From: Myoxocephalus aenaeus
Taxonomy: Eukaryota; Chordata; Actinopteri; Perciformes; Cottidae
Assembly (NCBI GenBank): GCA_038501785.1
Contig: JBAMJR010000080.1
Span: 509,501 to 573,500 of the forward strand
DNA: 64,000 bases
Reading direction: 5' to 3'
Shown: one piece after another, positions 26,447 through 38,841 of the stretch
Layout of the letters: each line of letters begins with the position of its first letter
Position numbering within the stretch: position 1 is the stretch's first letter
The notes under the pieces: model-generated
What the model was told of the DNA's origin: nothing
The model's database searches: none
Seen by the model: the letters and a program-made list of their open reading frames with translations, nothing else
Program-made: the position numbers and the translations under genes

Positions 26447-27872
26447 GACACACCTGGTGCGCAGGCGTGTCCAGGCCTCTTGGTGCGCAGGCGTGTCCAG
26501 GCCTCTTGGTGCGCAGGCGTAGGACACGCCTCTGGGTGCGCAGGCGTAGGACACGCCTCTCGGTGTGCAGGCGTAGGACACGCCTCTGGGTGCGCAGGCG
26601 TAGGACACGCCTCTCGGTGTGCAGGCGTAGGACACGCCTCTTGGTGCGCAGGCGTAGGACACGCCTCTTGGTGCACAGGCGTAGGACACGCCTCTTGGTG
26701 CGCAGGCGTAGGACATGCCTCTCGGTGCGCAGGCGTAGGACACGCCTCTTGGTGCGCAATCATAGGACACGCCTCTTGGTGCGCAGGCATAGGACACGCC
26801 TCTTGGTGCGCAGGCATAGGACACGCCTCTTGGTGCGCAGGCATAGGACACGCCTCTTGGTGCGCAGGCGTAGGACACGCCTCTTGGTGCGCAGGCGTAG
26901 GACACGCCTCTTGGTGCGCAGGCGTAGGACACGCCTCTTGGTGCGCAGGCGTAGGACACGCCTCTGGGTGCGCAGGCGTAGGACACGCCTCTCGGTGTGC
27001 AGGCGTAGGACACGCCTCTGGGTGCGCAGGCGTAGGACACGCCTCTCGGTGTGCAGGCGTAGGACACGCCTCTTGGTGCGCAGGCGTAGGACACGCCTCT
27101 TGGTGCACAGGCGTAGGACACGCCTCTTGGTGCGCAGGCGTAGGACATGCCTCTCGGTGCGCAGGCGTAGGACACGCCTCTTGGTGCGCAATCATAGGAC
27201 ACGCCTCTTGGTGCGCAGGCATAGGACACGCCTCTTGGTGCGCAGGCATAGGACACGCCTCTTGGTGCGCAGGCATAGGACACGCCTCTTGGTGCGCAGG
27301 CGTAGGACACGCCTCTTGGTGCGCAATCATAGGACACGCCTCTTGGTGCGCAGGCATAGGACACGCCTCTTGGTGCGCAGGCATAGGACACGCCTCTTGG
27401 TGCGCAGGCATAGGACACGCCTCTTGGTGCGCAGGCATAGGACACGCCTCTTGGTGGGCAGGCGTAGGACACGCCTCTTGGTGCGCAGGCGTAGGACACG
27501 CCTCTTGGTGCGCAATCATAGGACACGCCTCTTGGTGCGCAGGCATAGGACACGCCTCTTGGTGCGCAGGCATAGGACACGCCTCTTGGTGGGCAGGCGT
27601 AGGACACGCCTCTTGGTGCGCAATCATAGGACACGCCTCTTGGTGCGCAGGCATAGGACACGCCTCTTGGTGGGCAGGCGTAGGACACGCCTCTTGGTGC
27701 GCAATCATAGGACACGCCTCTTGGTGCGCAGGCATAGGACACGCCTCTTGCTGCGCAGGCGTAGGACACGCCTCTCGGTGCGCAGGCGTAGGACACGCCT
27801 CTCGGTGTGCAGGCGTAGGACACGCCTCTCGGTGTGCAGGCGTAGGACACGCCTCTTGGTGCGCCTCTCAGG
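26447..27872 (+). repeat. 27-bp hairpin minisatellite, about 52 units
   Basis: The unit consists of ggtgcgc, then AGGCGT-AGGAC-ACGCCT, then ctt. The hyphenated part is an inverted repeat with 6-bp arms and a 5-base loop. Variants: ggcata (weakens the stem), aatcata (abolishes it), tgtgcagg, ctctggg. A block of 16 units (432 bp) starting at 26531 recurs at 26963 with the same order of variants. Confidence 0.96.
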
Positions 27873-28566
27873 TGACCTTATACGGTTACCTTGTAATGGC
27901 GGCCGCCATTTTGTACGTCACATGTTGGTCAGTCCAGTAACAGTGAAATCCATTTCCTGGTTTACAATCACAGCGGCACAAGGAGGTGTTACGTTGAATG
28001 CATTACTTTCTGCTATGTTATTGATACGCATTGTTATGAAACTAAACAGACTCCAAGTTATGACTTTCTAAGTATCGTAATTTACACAGACATTTATTTA
28101 ATGAGCAAGTCTAATGAGCTGAGTTTTAAAGTTCCTTCATAATACTCTTCTTCAGTATTCCACTTCAGGAGATGAGAGAACGTCTTCCTCCACTGAAGCA
28201 GAGAGTTTGTTTAGACCAGCAGACTGACCCTAACGGGGTCTGCCAGCTGACTCCCAGAGCCTCTTTGTTCCCCAGACCCCCCCTCAGACCCCCCCAGACC
28301 CCCTCGGTCCCCGCCCCCCTCGGGCTCAGTCTCTGGTCCACAGAGACGCCCCACAGGGGCCCCTTTGTAATCCTTTAAAGTGGAAAAATACCAATTTGTA
28401 ACGATTTGTCGCACAGCGGTGTTTGGTGTTAAAGTGTGCTTTAACCAGCCACCATGACAGTTACCCAGCATGCACCACTGCTGGCAGCTACATCAGGGAT
28501 CCAGATCCTTCTGTTGACTGAAAAACAAACAGACTTCTACCCCTGTTACACTTCAACTTTAACATG
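27873..28566. other. No gene seen
   Basis: Unique noncoding DNA. A C-rich patch at 28260-28330 repeats ccccagaccccc. Confidence 0.5.
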
Positions 28567-28710
28567 GAGAAGAGAAGAGAAAGAAGAAGAAGAAGAAGAA
28601 GAAGAAGAAGAAGAAGAAGAAGAAGAAGAAGAAGAAGAAGAAGAAGAAGAAGAAGAAGAAGAAGAAGAAGAAGACGAAGAAGAAGAAGAAAAAGAAGAAG
28701 AAGAAGAAAA
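28567..28710 (+). repeat. (GAA)n microsatellite
   Basis: About 45 GAA triplets with a few interruptions; gives a false Glu-rich frame. Confidence 0.97.
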
Positions 28711-28847
28711 AATAATACTAAATACTAATCCAGAGTTTTGTGAGCGTAGAGATAAAAGCAGGTTACAAGTCTAGAGAATGAAGAGCGAGGTTCCACTGAT
28801 CCCAGATCAAATCAGAGCATGTATATATATATTTATTTATTTCCTTT

Positions 28848-29609
<762 letters not shown>

Positions 29610-29835
29610 TTAATAAAATATTATATTATACAATATAAAATAATATAATATAGTGTAATAAAATATAACATAATATAAAATGATATAAAATAATATAATA
29701 TAATACAATATAATGTAATACAATATAATATAAAATAATATATAATAATTAAAAATAATATAATATGAAATAATATAATATAAAATAATATAGTACAGTA
29801 TAATATCGTATAGTATAATACAATATAATATAAAC
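29610..29835 (+). repeat. AT-rich pentanucleotide repeat (ataat/ataaa)
   Basis: Degenerate taata-type pentamers over 220 bp. Confidence 0.9.
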
Positions 29836-29879
29836 CCTCTCACTGTGCTGTGATGACCTAACAGGAGGAATCCTCAGTG

Positions 29880-30245
29880 TTTCTGCTGAGCTCGGCTTCT
29901 TCCATCTGATGTCTCTGTTGACTTTACGGCGCTCGTGAAACGCTCCGCGATGCCGCGAGCTGTTAAAGCGTGAAGAGCCGTCAGCGGCCTGCCAATAAAA
30001 CACCAAGAGCCATTTAAGCCAATGGAGGCGCTCTGCGGTCCGTCGATAAAGCAAACAGCCGGCCGGCGGGTCGGATCGGTCGGAGACGACAAGGTCACCG
30101 CGGCAACGGGACGCTTCGACCGGCGCGAAGAGCGATTCGATGAAACATTGATGCGTTTGAGTCCCAATCGGGACGTCCGATTGGTCGCTGAAGCTCCAGA
30201 AACAGAAGATCAGCTTCATATTCATGTGTTCATGCTCTGTGGCCT
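29880..30245. promoter_or_regulatory. CpG-bearing unique segment, candidate regulatory element
   Basis: GC-richer than its surroundings with many CpGs (acggcgctcgtgaaacgctc, ccggccggcgggtcgg) plus gccaataaaac and taagccaatgg CCAAT-type words. No supported exon. Confidence 0.28.
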
Positions 30246-30459
30246 CCCATTGGTTCCGGCTGAAGCGTATTATTAATATTATTATTTTTGTTATTATTAT
30301 TATTGATATTATTATTGATATTAATGCACAGCTCAGATTCTGACTATCTTTCAATAATAGACCTCCAAGGTGAGGACTGGACTCGTTACTGCCCCCGGAG
30401 GCTGGAGGTCAGAACACACCATCTACAGGAAGAAGCAAACGTTTATTCATTATTAATCA

Positions 30460-32135
30460 TAAAATAAGATTATTTTATTTCTCCCGCAGTGGAGAAATTG
30501 CAGGATTACAGCAGCAGTGCACGACACATGGTGAATAAAAATCAAGTAATATAAATAAACAGTAATCAAAAACAGTAAAGAAGAATACATTAGCAATATT
30601 AAATATACAGACGGAATAATTAAAGTGGCCAAAGTGATTGAAGTGTTATTAAGTGTTTTTGTGTCTACTGTGAGCTCAGCTGGTTGTGCAGCCAGACAGC
30701 AGCAGGAAGGAAGGACTTGCGGTACCTCTCCTTCAGACACCGGGGATGAATCAGCCGGTGGCTGAAGGAGCTGTGCAGCGCTGCCAGAGTGTCCTGCATG
30801 GGGTGGGAGGTGTTGTTCATCAGGGATGATAGCTTAGCATCATCCTCCTGTCTCCCACCACCAGGTGATAGCTTAGCATCATCCTCCTGTCTCCCACCAC
30901 CAGGTGATAGCTTAGCATCATCCTCCTGTCTCCCACCACCTCCACCAGGTGATAGCTTAGCATCATCCTCCTGTCTCCCACCACCAGGTGATAGCTTAGC
31001 ATCATCATCCTGTCTCCCACCACCTCCACCAGGTGATAGCTTAGCATCATCCTCCTGTCTCCCACCACCTCCACCAGGTGATAGCTTAGCATCATCCTCC
31101 TGTCTCCCACCACCTCCACCAGGTGATAGCTTAGCATCATCCTCCTGTCTCCCACCACCTCCACCAGGTGATAGCTTAGCATCATCCTCCTGTCTCCCAC
31201 CACCTCCACCAGGTGATAGCTTAGCATCATCCTCCTGTCTCCCACCACCTCCACCAGGTGATAGCTTAGCATCGTCCTCCTGTCTCCCACCACCTCCACC
31301 AGGTGATAGCTTAGCATCATCCTCCTGTCTCCCACCACCAGGTGATAGCTTAGCATCATCATCCTGTCTCCCACCACCAGGTGATAGCTTAGCATCATCC
31401 TCCTGTCTCCCACCACCTCCACCAGGTGATAGCTTAGCATCATCCTCCTGTCTCCCACCACCTCCACAGTATCCAGAGGACATCCCAGCATGCCGGTGGC
31501 CTTCCTTACCAGTTTGTTTAGTCTCCTCCTGTCAGCTGTCGTGATGCTGCTGCTCCAGAAGACCACTCCATAAAAGATGGCTGATGCCACCACAGAGTCA
31601 AAGAAGGTCTTCTCAGCAGAAAGAGTCTGCTCTGTCCCTTTTTATAAAGTGTGTGTGCGTGGTCAGTCCAGTCCACCCAGGTACTTGTAAGATTTAACAA
31701 TCTCAATGTCCAGTCCCTGGATGCTCACCGGAACCGGAGGAGAGCGTTTACCCCGGCGGAAGTCCTGGGTAAAGCTTCTTGTTTTTACTGGAGGCGGTTC
31801 CGCTGGCACCATCCCATGAAGTCCTGGTTCAGTTCTCTGTACTCCCTGTCATCATCATCGGCGGAGATGAGGCCGACGATTGCAGAGTCGTCAGAGAACT
31901 TTTGCAGGTGACAGTTATCAGAGTTATGTTTGAAGTCTGAGGTGTATGTGGAGAAGAAGAATGGGCCCAGAACGGTTCCTTGTGGGACCCCCGTGCTGCA
32001 GAACACCCGGTCTGACTCACACTCCCGTATTCGCACATACTGTGGACGGTTGGTGAGGTAGTCCAGGATCCATGCAGTGAGGTGGTGCTCCACCCTGGTC
32101 TGATCCAGCTGGTCCCTCAGAAGCAAAGGCTGGAT
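30460..32135 (-). mobile_element. L2/Maui-like LINE fragment with an internal minisatellite
   Basis: Minus-strand reverse transcriptase remnants: YVRIRECESDRVFCSTGVPQ, GTVLGPFFFSTYTSDF, and FSDDS at 31884-31898 (motif C). Then FYGVVFWSSSITTADRRRLN and LVRKATGMLGCPLDTVEVVG, and after the repeat NNTSHPMQDTLAALHSSFSH with LIHPRCLKERYRKSFLPAA. The 3' UTR ends near 30465 in a self-complementary tctcc...ggaga block followed by AATAAAATAATC, as in fish L2-type elements. The frame is broken between 31518 and 31785 and the 5' part is missing. The clade assignment is from motif memory. Confidence 0.75.
30823..31467 (+). repeat. 45/39-bp minisatellite inside the LINE reverse transcriptase
   Basis: About 15 units of 45 bp or a 6-bp-shorter 39-bp variant, built on ggtgatagcttagcatcatc plus ctgtctcccaccacc. 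The unit matches the single LINE segment coding VEVVGDRRMM...KLSS, so the array grew from LINE coding sequence. All unit lengths are multiples of three, which keeps long open frames on both strands without implying a protein. Confidence 0.9.
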
Positions 32136-32675
32136 GTGTTGAATCATCAAAACTAAATCATTGTATTTGTAATAAATCAGCACCATCACATTCCATTCTT
32201 TTTTTTCTCCTCATTTTTAAACAGTTTGCATCACTTTCAAATGTATTTTTAAGATTAAATTTAATTAATATTGTACGTTATTTTTCTATTTTTACACCAC
32301 TTTGTTTGTATATTTGTATTAATATTCTCTAAAACATGTGATATTATTTTCCACCCCTGAACATGAGTGAATGGAGTGAATATGAATAAAAACATGAAAC
32401 TCAGAGTGAACCAGGAGCAGCGACACAGTTCGTCAGTTTTATGAGAACGTGGACAAAATAAATGTTCTCTGTTGTTTGGTCTTTTAAAAGCGATGAACGA
32501 GCTGAACCCGTTCACCGGTTTTAATAGACGTCACCTCCTCCTGCAGCACGAGGAGGAGGTGAAGGATGAGGAGGCGCGCTTCATCTTTCACGCGACACCT
32601 CCTCTCCGTGATGGAGTGACAGACAACCCCAAAACTCATCTGGGGTAATGTGAGGGTCTCCCTGTTTATCATGGG
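32136..32675. other. No gene seen
   Basis: AT-rich noncoding DNA between the LINE fragment and the GAG repeat. Confidence 0.5.
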
Positions 32676-32800
32676 ATGCATTCAGAGGAGGAGGAGGAGG
32701 AGGAGGAGGAGGAGGAGGAGGAGGAGGAGGACGAGGAGGAGGACGAGGAGGAGAAAGAGGAGGAGGAGGACGAGGAGGACGAGGACGAGGACGAGGACGC
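32676..32800 (+). repeat. (GAG)n / GAGGAC purine repeat
   Basis: GAG triplets with interspersed GAC. Plus-strand Glu/Asp and minus-strand Pro/Leu frames are artefacts. Confidence 0.96.
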
Positions 32801-32984
32801 ACAGTGTGTGCATAATGCACCAGATGTATTCGTCAAACATGATGTGTGTGGAGTCTAATGACCCGCGAGAAATTAATGACTCCATAAAGGAGAAAAATCC
32901 CCTGATCACCCGACGGTGACAGAATCCTGAGACTTTGATAAACCGTCAGGTGACAGGTGATCAGGGGGCGGGGCTTATCGGGGT

Positions 32985-35900
32985 AAGAGGTGCTGTGGCT
33001 CTATGTGAGCTCTATATAAGGAGGTGCTGTGTCTCTATGTGAGCTCTATATAAGGAGGTGCTGTGTCTCTATGTGAGCTCTATATAAGGAGGTGCTGTGT
33101 CTCTATGTGAGCTCTATATAAGGAGGTGCTGTGTGAGCTCTATATAAGGAGGTGCTGTGTGAGCTCTATATAAGGAGGTGATGTCTATGTGAGCTCTATA
33201 TAAGGAGGTGATGTCTATGTGAGGTCTATATAAGGAGGTGCTGTGGCTCTATGTGAGCTCTATATAAGGAGGTGCTGTGGCTCTATGTGAGCTCTATATA
33301 AGGAGGTGCTGTGGCTCTATGTGAGCTCTATATAAGGAGGTGCTGTGGCTCTATGTGAGCTCTAAGGAGGTGCTGTGGCTCTATGTGAGCTCTATATAAG
33401 GAGGTGCTGTCTATGTGAGCTCTATATAAGGAGGTGCTGTCTATGTGAGCTCTATATAAGGAGGTGCTGTGTGAGCTCTATATAAGGAGGTGATATCTAT
33501 GTGAGCTCTATATAAGGAGGTGCTGTGTGAGCTCTATATAAGGAGGTGATATCTATGTGAGCTCTATATAAGGAGGTTCTGTCTATGTGAGCTCTATATA
33601 AGGAGGTGATATCTATATGAGCTCTATATAAGGAGGTGCTGTGTGAGCTCTATATAAGGAGGTGATATCTATGTGAGCTCTATATAAGGAGGTGCTGTCT
33701 ATGTGAGCTCTATATAAGGAGGTGATATCTATATGAGCTCTATATAAGGAGGTGCTGTGTGAGCTCTATATAAGGAGGTGCTGTCTATGTGAGCTCTATA
33801 TAAGGAGGTGCTGTCTATGTGAGCTCTATATAAGGAGGTGCTGTGTGAGCTCTATATAAGGAGGTGATATCTATGTGAGCTCTATATAAGGAGGTGATAT
33901 CTATATGAGCTCTATATAAGGAGGTGCTGTGTGAGCTCTATATAAGGAGGTGATATCTATATGAGCTCTATATAAGGAGGTGCTGTGTGAGCTCTATATA
34001 AGGAGGTTCTGTCTATGTGAGCTCTATATAAGGAGGTGCTGTCTATGTGAGCTCTATATAAGGAGGTGCTGTCTATGTGAGCTCTATATAAGGAGGTGCT
34101 ATGTGAGCTCTATATAAGGAGGTTCTGTCTATATGAGCTCTATATAAGGAGGTGATATCTGTGTGAGCTCTATATAAGGAGGTGATATCTATGTGAGCTC
34201 TATATAAGGAGGTGATGTCTATATGAGCTCTATATAAGGAGGTGATGTCTATGTGAGCTCTATATAAGGAGGTGCTGTGTGAGCTCTATATAAGGAGGTG
34301 ATATCTATGTGAGCTCTATATAAGGAGGTGCTGTGTGAGCTCTATATAAGGAGGTGATATCTATGTGAGCTCTATATAAGGAGGTTCTGTCTATGTGAGC
34401 TCTATATAAGGAGGTGATATCTATATGAGCTCTATATAAGGAGGTGCTGTGTGAGCTCTATATAAGGAGGTGATATCTATGTGAGCTCTATATAAGGAGG
34501 TGCTGTCTATGTGAGCTCTATATAAGGAGGTGCTGTGGCTCTATGTGAGCTCTAAAGAAGGAGGTGCTGTGGCTCTATGTGAGCTCTATATAAGGAGGTG
34601 CTGTGGCTCTATGTGAGCTCTAAGGAGGTGCTGTGGCTCTATGTGAGCTCTATATAAGGAGGTGCTGTCTATGTGAGCTCTATATAAGGAGGTGCTGTCT
34701 ATGTGAGCTCTATATAAGGAGGTGCTGTGTGAGCTCTATATAAGGAGGTGATATCTATGTGAGCTCTATATAAGGAGGTGCTGTGTGAGCTCTATATAAG
34801 GAGGTGATATCTATGTGAGCTCTATATAAGGAGGTTCTGTCTATGTGAGCTCTATATAAGGAGGTGATATCTATATGAGCTCTATATAAGGAGGTGCTGT
34901 GTGAGCTCTATATAAGGAGGTGATATCTATGTGAGCTCTATATAAGGAGGTGCTGTCTATGTGAGCTCTATATAAGGAGGTGATATCTATATGAGCTCTA
35001 TATAAGGAGGTGCTGTGTGAGCTCTATATAAGGAGGTGCTGTCTATGTGAGCTCTATATAAGGAGGTGCTGTGTGAGCTCTATATAAGGAGGTGATATCT
35101 ATGTGAGCTCTATATAAGGAGGTGATATCTATATGAGCTCTATATAAGGAGGTGCTGTGTGAGCTCTATATAAGGAGGTGATATCTATATGAGCTCTATA
35201 TAAGGAGGTGCTGTGTGAGCTCTATATAAGGAGGTTCTGTCTATGTGAGCTCTATATAAGGAGGTGCTGTCTATGTGAGCTCTATATAAGGAGGTGCTGT
35301 CTATGTGAGCTCTATATAAGGAGGTGCTATGTGAGCTCTATATAAGGAGGTTCTGTCTATATGAGCTCTATATAAGGAGGTGATGTCTATATGAGCTCTA
35401 TATAAGAAAGTGATGTCTATGTGAGCTCTATATAAGGAGGTGATGTCTATGTGAGCTCTATATAAGGAGGTGATGTCTATATGAGCTCTATATAAGGAGG
35501 TGATGTCTATATGAGCTCTATATAAGGAGGTGATATCTGTGTGAGCTCTATATAAGGAGGTGATATCTATGTGAGCTCTATATAAGGAGGTGATATCTAT
35601 GTGAGCTCTATATAAGGAGGTGATATCTGTGTGAGCTCTATATAAGGAGGTGATATCTGTGTGAGCTCTATATAAGGAGGTGATATCTATGTGAGCTCTA
35701 TATAAGGAGGTGATGTCTATATGAGCTCTATATAAGGAGGTGATGTCTATATGAGCTCTATATAAGGAGGTGATATCTGTGTGAGCTCTATATAAGGAGG
35801 TGATATCTGTGTGAGCTCTATATAAGGAGGTGCTGTCTATATGAGCTCTATATAAGGAGGTGATGTGTGAGCTCTATATAAGGAGGTGATGTCTATATGA

Positions 35901-37097
35901 GCTCTATATAAGGAGGTGATGTCTATGTGAGCTCTATATAAGGAGGTTCTGTCAATGTGAGCTCTATATAAGGAGGTGCTGTCAATGTGAGCTCTATATA
36001 AGGAGGTGCTGTGTGAGCTCTATATAAGGAGGTGCTGTGTGAGCTCTATATAAGGAGGTGCTGTCAATGTGAGCTCTATATAAGGAGGTGCTGTGTGAGC
36101 TCTATATAAGGAGGTGCTGTCTATGTGAGCTCTATATGAGGAGGTGCTGTTTCTCTATGTGAGCTCTATATAAGGAGGTGCTGTGTGAGCTCTATATAAG
36201 GAGGTGATGTCTATATGAGCTCTATATAAGGAGGTGATGTCTATATGAGCTCTATATAAGGAGGTGATGTCTATATGAGCTCTATATAAGGAGGTGCTGT
36301 GTGAGCTCTATATAAGGAGGTGATGTCTATATGAGCTCTATAAAAGGAGGTGATGTCTATATGAGCTCTATATAAGGAGGTGCTGTGTGAGCTCTATATA
36401 AGGAGGTGCTGTCTATGTGAGCTCTATATAAGGAGATAATGTCTATGTGAGCTCTATATAAGGAGGTGCTGTCTATATGAGCTCTATATAAGGAGGTGAT
36501 GTGTGAGCTCTATATAAGGAGGTGCTGTCTATATGAGCTCTATATAAGGAGGTGATGTGTGAGCTCTATATAAGGAGGTGATGTCTATATGAGCTCTATA
36601 TAAGGAGGTGATGTCTATGTGAGCTCTATATAAGGAGGTGATGTCTATATGAGCTCTATATAAGGAGGTGCTGTGTGAGCTCTATATAAGGAGGTGCTGT
36701 GTGAGCTCTATATGAGGAGGTGATGTCTATATGAGCTCTATATAAGGAGGTGCTGTGTGAGCTCTATATGAGGAGGTGATGTCTATATGAGCTCTATATA
36801 AGGAGGTGATGTGTGAGCTCTATATGAGGAGGTGCTGTTTCTCAATGTGAGCTCTATATAAGGAGGTGATGTCTATATGAGCTCTATATAAGGAGGTGAT
36901 GTCTATATGAGCTCTATATAAGGAGGTGATGTCTATATGAGCTCTATATAAGGAGGTGCTGTTTCTCTATGTGAGCTCTATATAAGGAGGTGCTGTGTGA
37001 GCTCTATATAAGGAGGTGATGTCTATATGAGCTCTATATAAGGAGGTGATGTCTATGTGAGCTCTATATAAGGAGGTGATGTCTATATGAGCTCTAT
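32985..37097 (+). repeat. 4.1-kb satellite with a TATATAAG in nearly every unit
   Basis: About 130-140 units of 26-36 bp. The fixed core is gagctctatataaggaggtg; the variable linker is ctgt, gatatctat, gatgtctat, or ctgtggctctat plus gt. Each core carries the palindrome GAGCTC and the TATA-box match CTATATAAG. A few units lack TATA (gctctaaggagg at 33361 and 34619). Confidence 0.97.
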
Positions 37098-38019
37098 TGT
37101 GACGCTTTTGCGACCTGATGCTTTCAATGACATCATGATGTTTCAGAATAAAGGTACTTCTCTGTGTATATTTATGTATTTATATACATATATACTGTGT
37201 ACTGTGTTACAAAGAGTACACGTGGTACTGCAGTACATCCTGCAGCTCGTCTCCATTGTTTTAATTTCATTAATGCAGTTTATTACCTTCTTAGTGTCGC
37301 CTCACTTTACGACACTGAACCCCCCCCCCCCCCCCCCCCTCTTGTTTGCAGAGAGCTGCTGTCCGTATGCTCGTCTCTTAGCTATAATTCTTGTTTCATG
37401 AGTCCACATGGGTGGGGGGCTCTAATACAGCCTGTAGCTGGGGCTGGAGCTGACAGCAGCATATTTGCATAGAGATGAATCACGGCCTGACGTGACTTTT
37501 AAAAGATGATGGAGGAGGTTATTATTGCTGCTCTGTGGTTCCTGTTAGCAGGTTATTGTAGCAGCTCGTGCTAATAAAACCAGAACAAAAGACTCGGGTG
37601 AGGAGGCCACGACCGCCTCCAGCCTCGTGATTAATCACAGTTTGTTCCTTCATCCCGAGACTCTGGAGGGGGCGGGGCCACGCTGGGGTTGGTCAGCTGT
37701 GATTGGTCAGCTGCGTGGAGGTGAGACAGGAGGCGGAGTTTCAACACCTCCTTTGTGTCTCGAGAATTAATCAGCAAAGTACAACATGTTGTACATAGTA
37801 AAGTATAAAGTAATACATGTACCTGTGAGATGTAGTACAGTATAAAGTAGTACCTGTGAGATGTAGTACAGTATAAAGTACACTAAGTACCACTGAGATG
37901 TAGTATAAAGTACTTGTAAAGCTCATCACTGGATTATCTTTGTGTTCTTAACGTCGTTCTCTGAAAAGTAGACAGAAAGAGACTTCATCACAGGAGATTA
38001 TCTCTGAATAAACAGCTGG
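37098..38019. other. No gene; short repeat and CNE-like patch
   Basis: 37380-37520 is unique with an atttgcat octamer. 37780-37925 has three loose 37-bp units with gagatgtagtacagtataaa. Confidence 0.4.
37321..37339 (+). repeat. Poly-C run
   Basis: About 19 consecutive C. Confidence 0.9.
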
Positions 38020-38189
38020 CTCTCCTCCTTCAGGTGGAGCAGCTCTCCTCCTTCAGGTGGAGCAGCTCTCCTCCTTCAGGTGCTCCTGCAGGAGTCTCCT
38101 GGTGATGAAGGTGCTGACGGAGTAATTATCAGCTGATCACATCCTGTCACAGGGAGCTGCACAACGCTGCTCTCAAGCATGACTGTGTT

Positions 38190-38222
<33 letters not shown>

Positions 38223-38775
38223 GAGGAGGAGGAGGAGGAGGAGGAGGAGGAGGAGGCTCCTCATAATGGAGCTCCCGAGGCGCTCCTTATCTCCGGCCTG
38301 CAGGCGGGAGATAAGGAGCTCAGCTCGTGTCCTGGTGTGTAATCTGGTGTAGAACATGGCCGCCTGTCAGAGAGCTCTTTGTGAGCTCACGCTAACAGAG
38401 CCGTCAGGGGGTCCGCAGGGGGAGACACAGGGGGAGTCACAGGTGGAGTCACAGGTGGAGTCACAGGTGGAGATACAGGTGGAGACACCAGCAGGAGATC
38501 CACTGAATTTAGATGTGTTTGACACTGAAGCCTTTTGACTTATTAACATCATTCACCTTAATATTTATAGACCCTCCTCCTCTCCTCCTCTCCTCCTCCT
38601 GTCCTCCTGTCCTCCTCCTGTCCTCCTGTCCTCCTCCTGTCCTCATATCATCCTCCTGTCCTCCTGTCCTCCTCCTCTCCTCCTCCCGTCCTCCTCCTAT
38701 CATCCTCCTCTCCTCCTCTCCTCCTCCTATCCTTCTGTCCTCTTCTCCTCCTCCCTCTCTCCTCCTGCAGCAGCA
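38020..38775 (+). repeat. Cluster of short repeats
   Basis: A 21-bp unit ctctcctccttcaggtggag (38020-38085); (GGA)n (38200-38255); a 12-bp ggagtcacaggt array (38400-38490); and a cctcctgtcctcctctcc pyrimidine array (38572-38760). No gene. Confidence 0.9.
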
Positions 38776-38841
38776 TCAGTATCTGGAGGGTACCAGCAGT
38801 CTGAGGGCTGGCAGTGAGAGAACAGCTGCTGCAGAGGGTCC

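Noticed and set aside
26438..28071. Long frames on both strands (434-534 codons)
   Set aside because: All derive from the 27-bp minisatellite, whose length is a multiple of three. Repetitive peptides on both strands at once point to an array, not a gene.
32985..37097. taaggaggtg words resembling ribosome binding sites
   Set aside because: The context is a vertebrate genome with spliced genes; the resemblance to a Shine-Dalgarno sequence is coincidence within a satellite.
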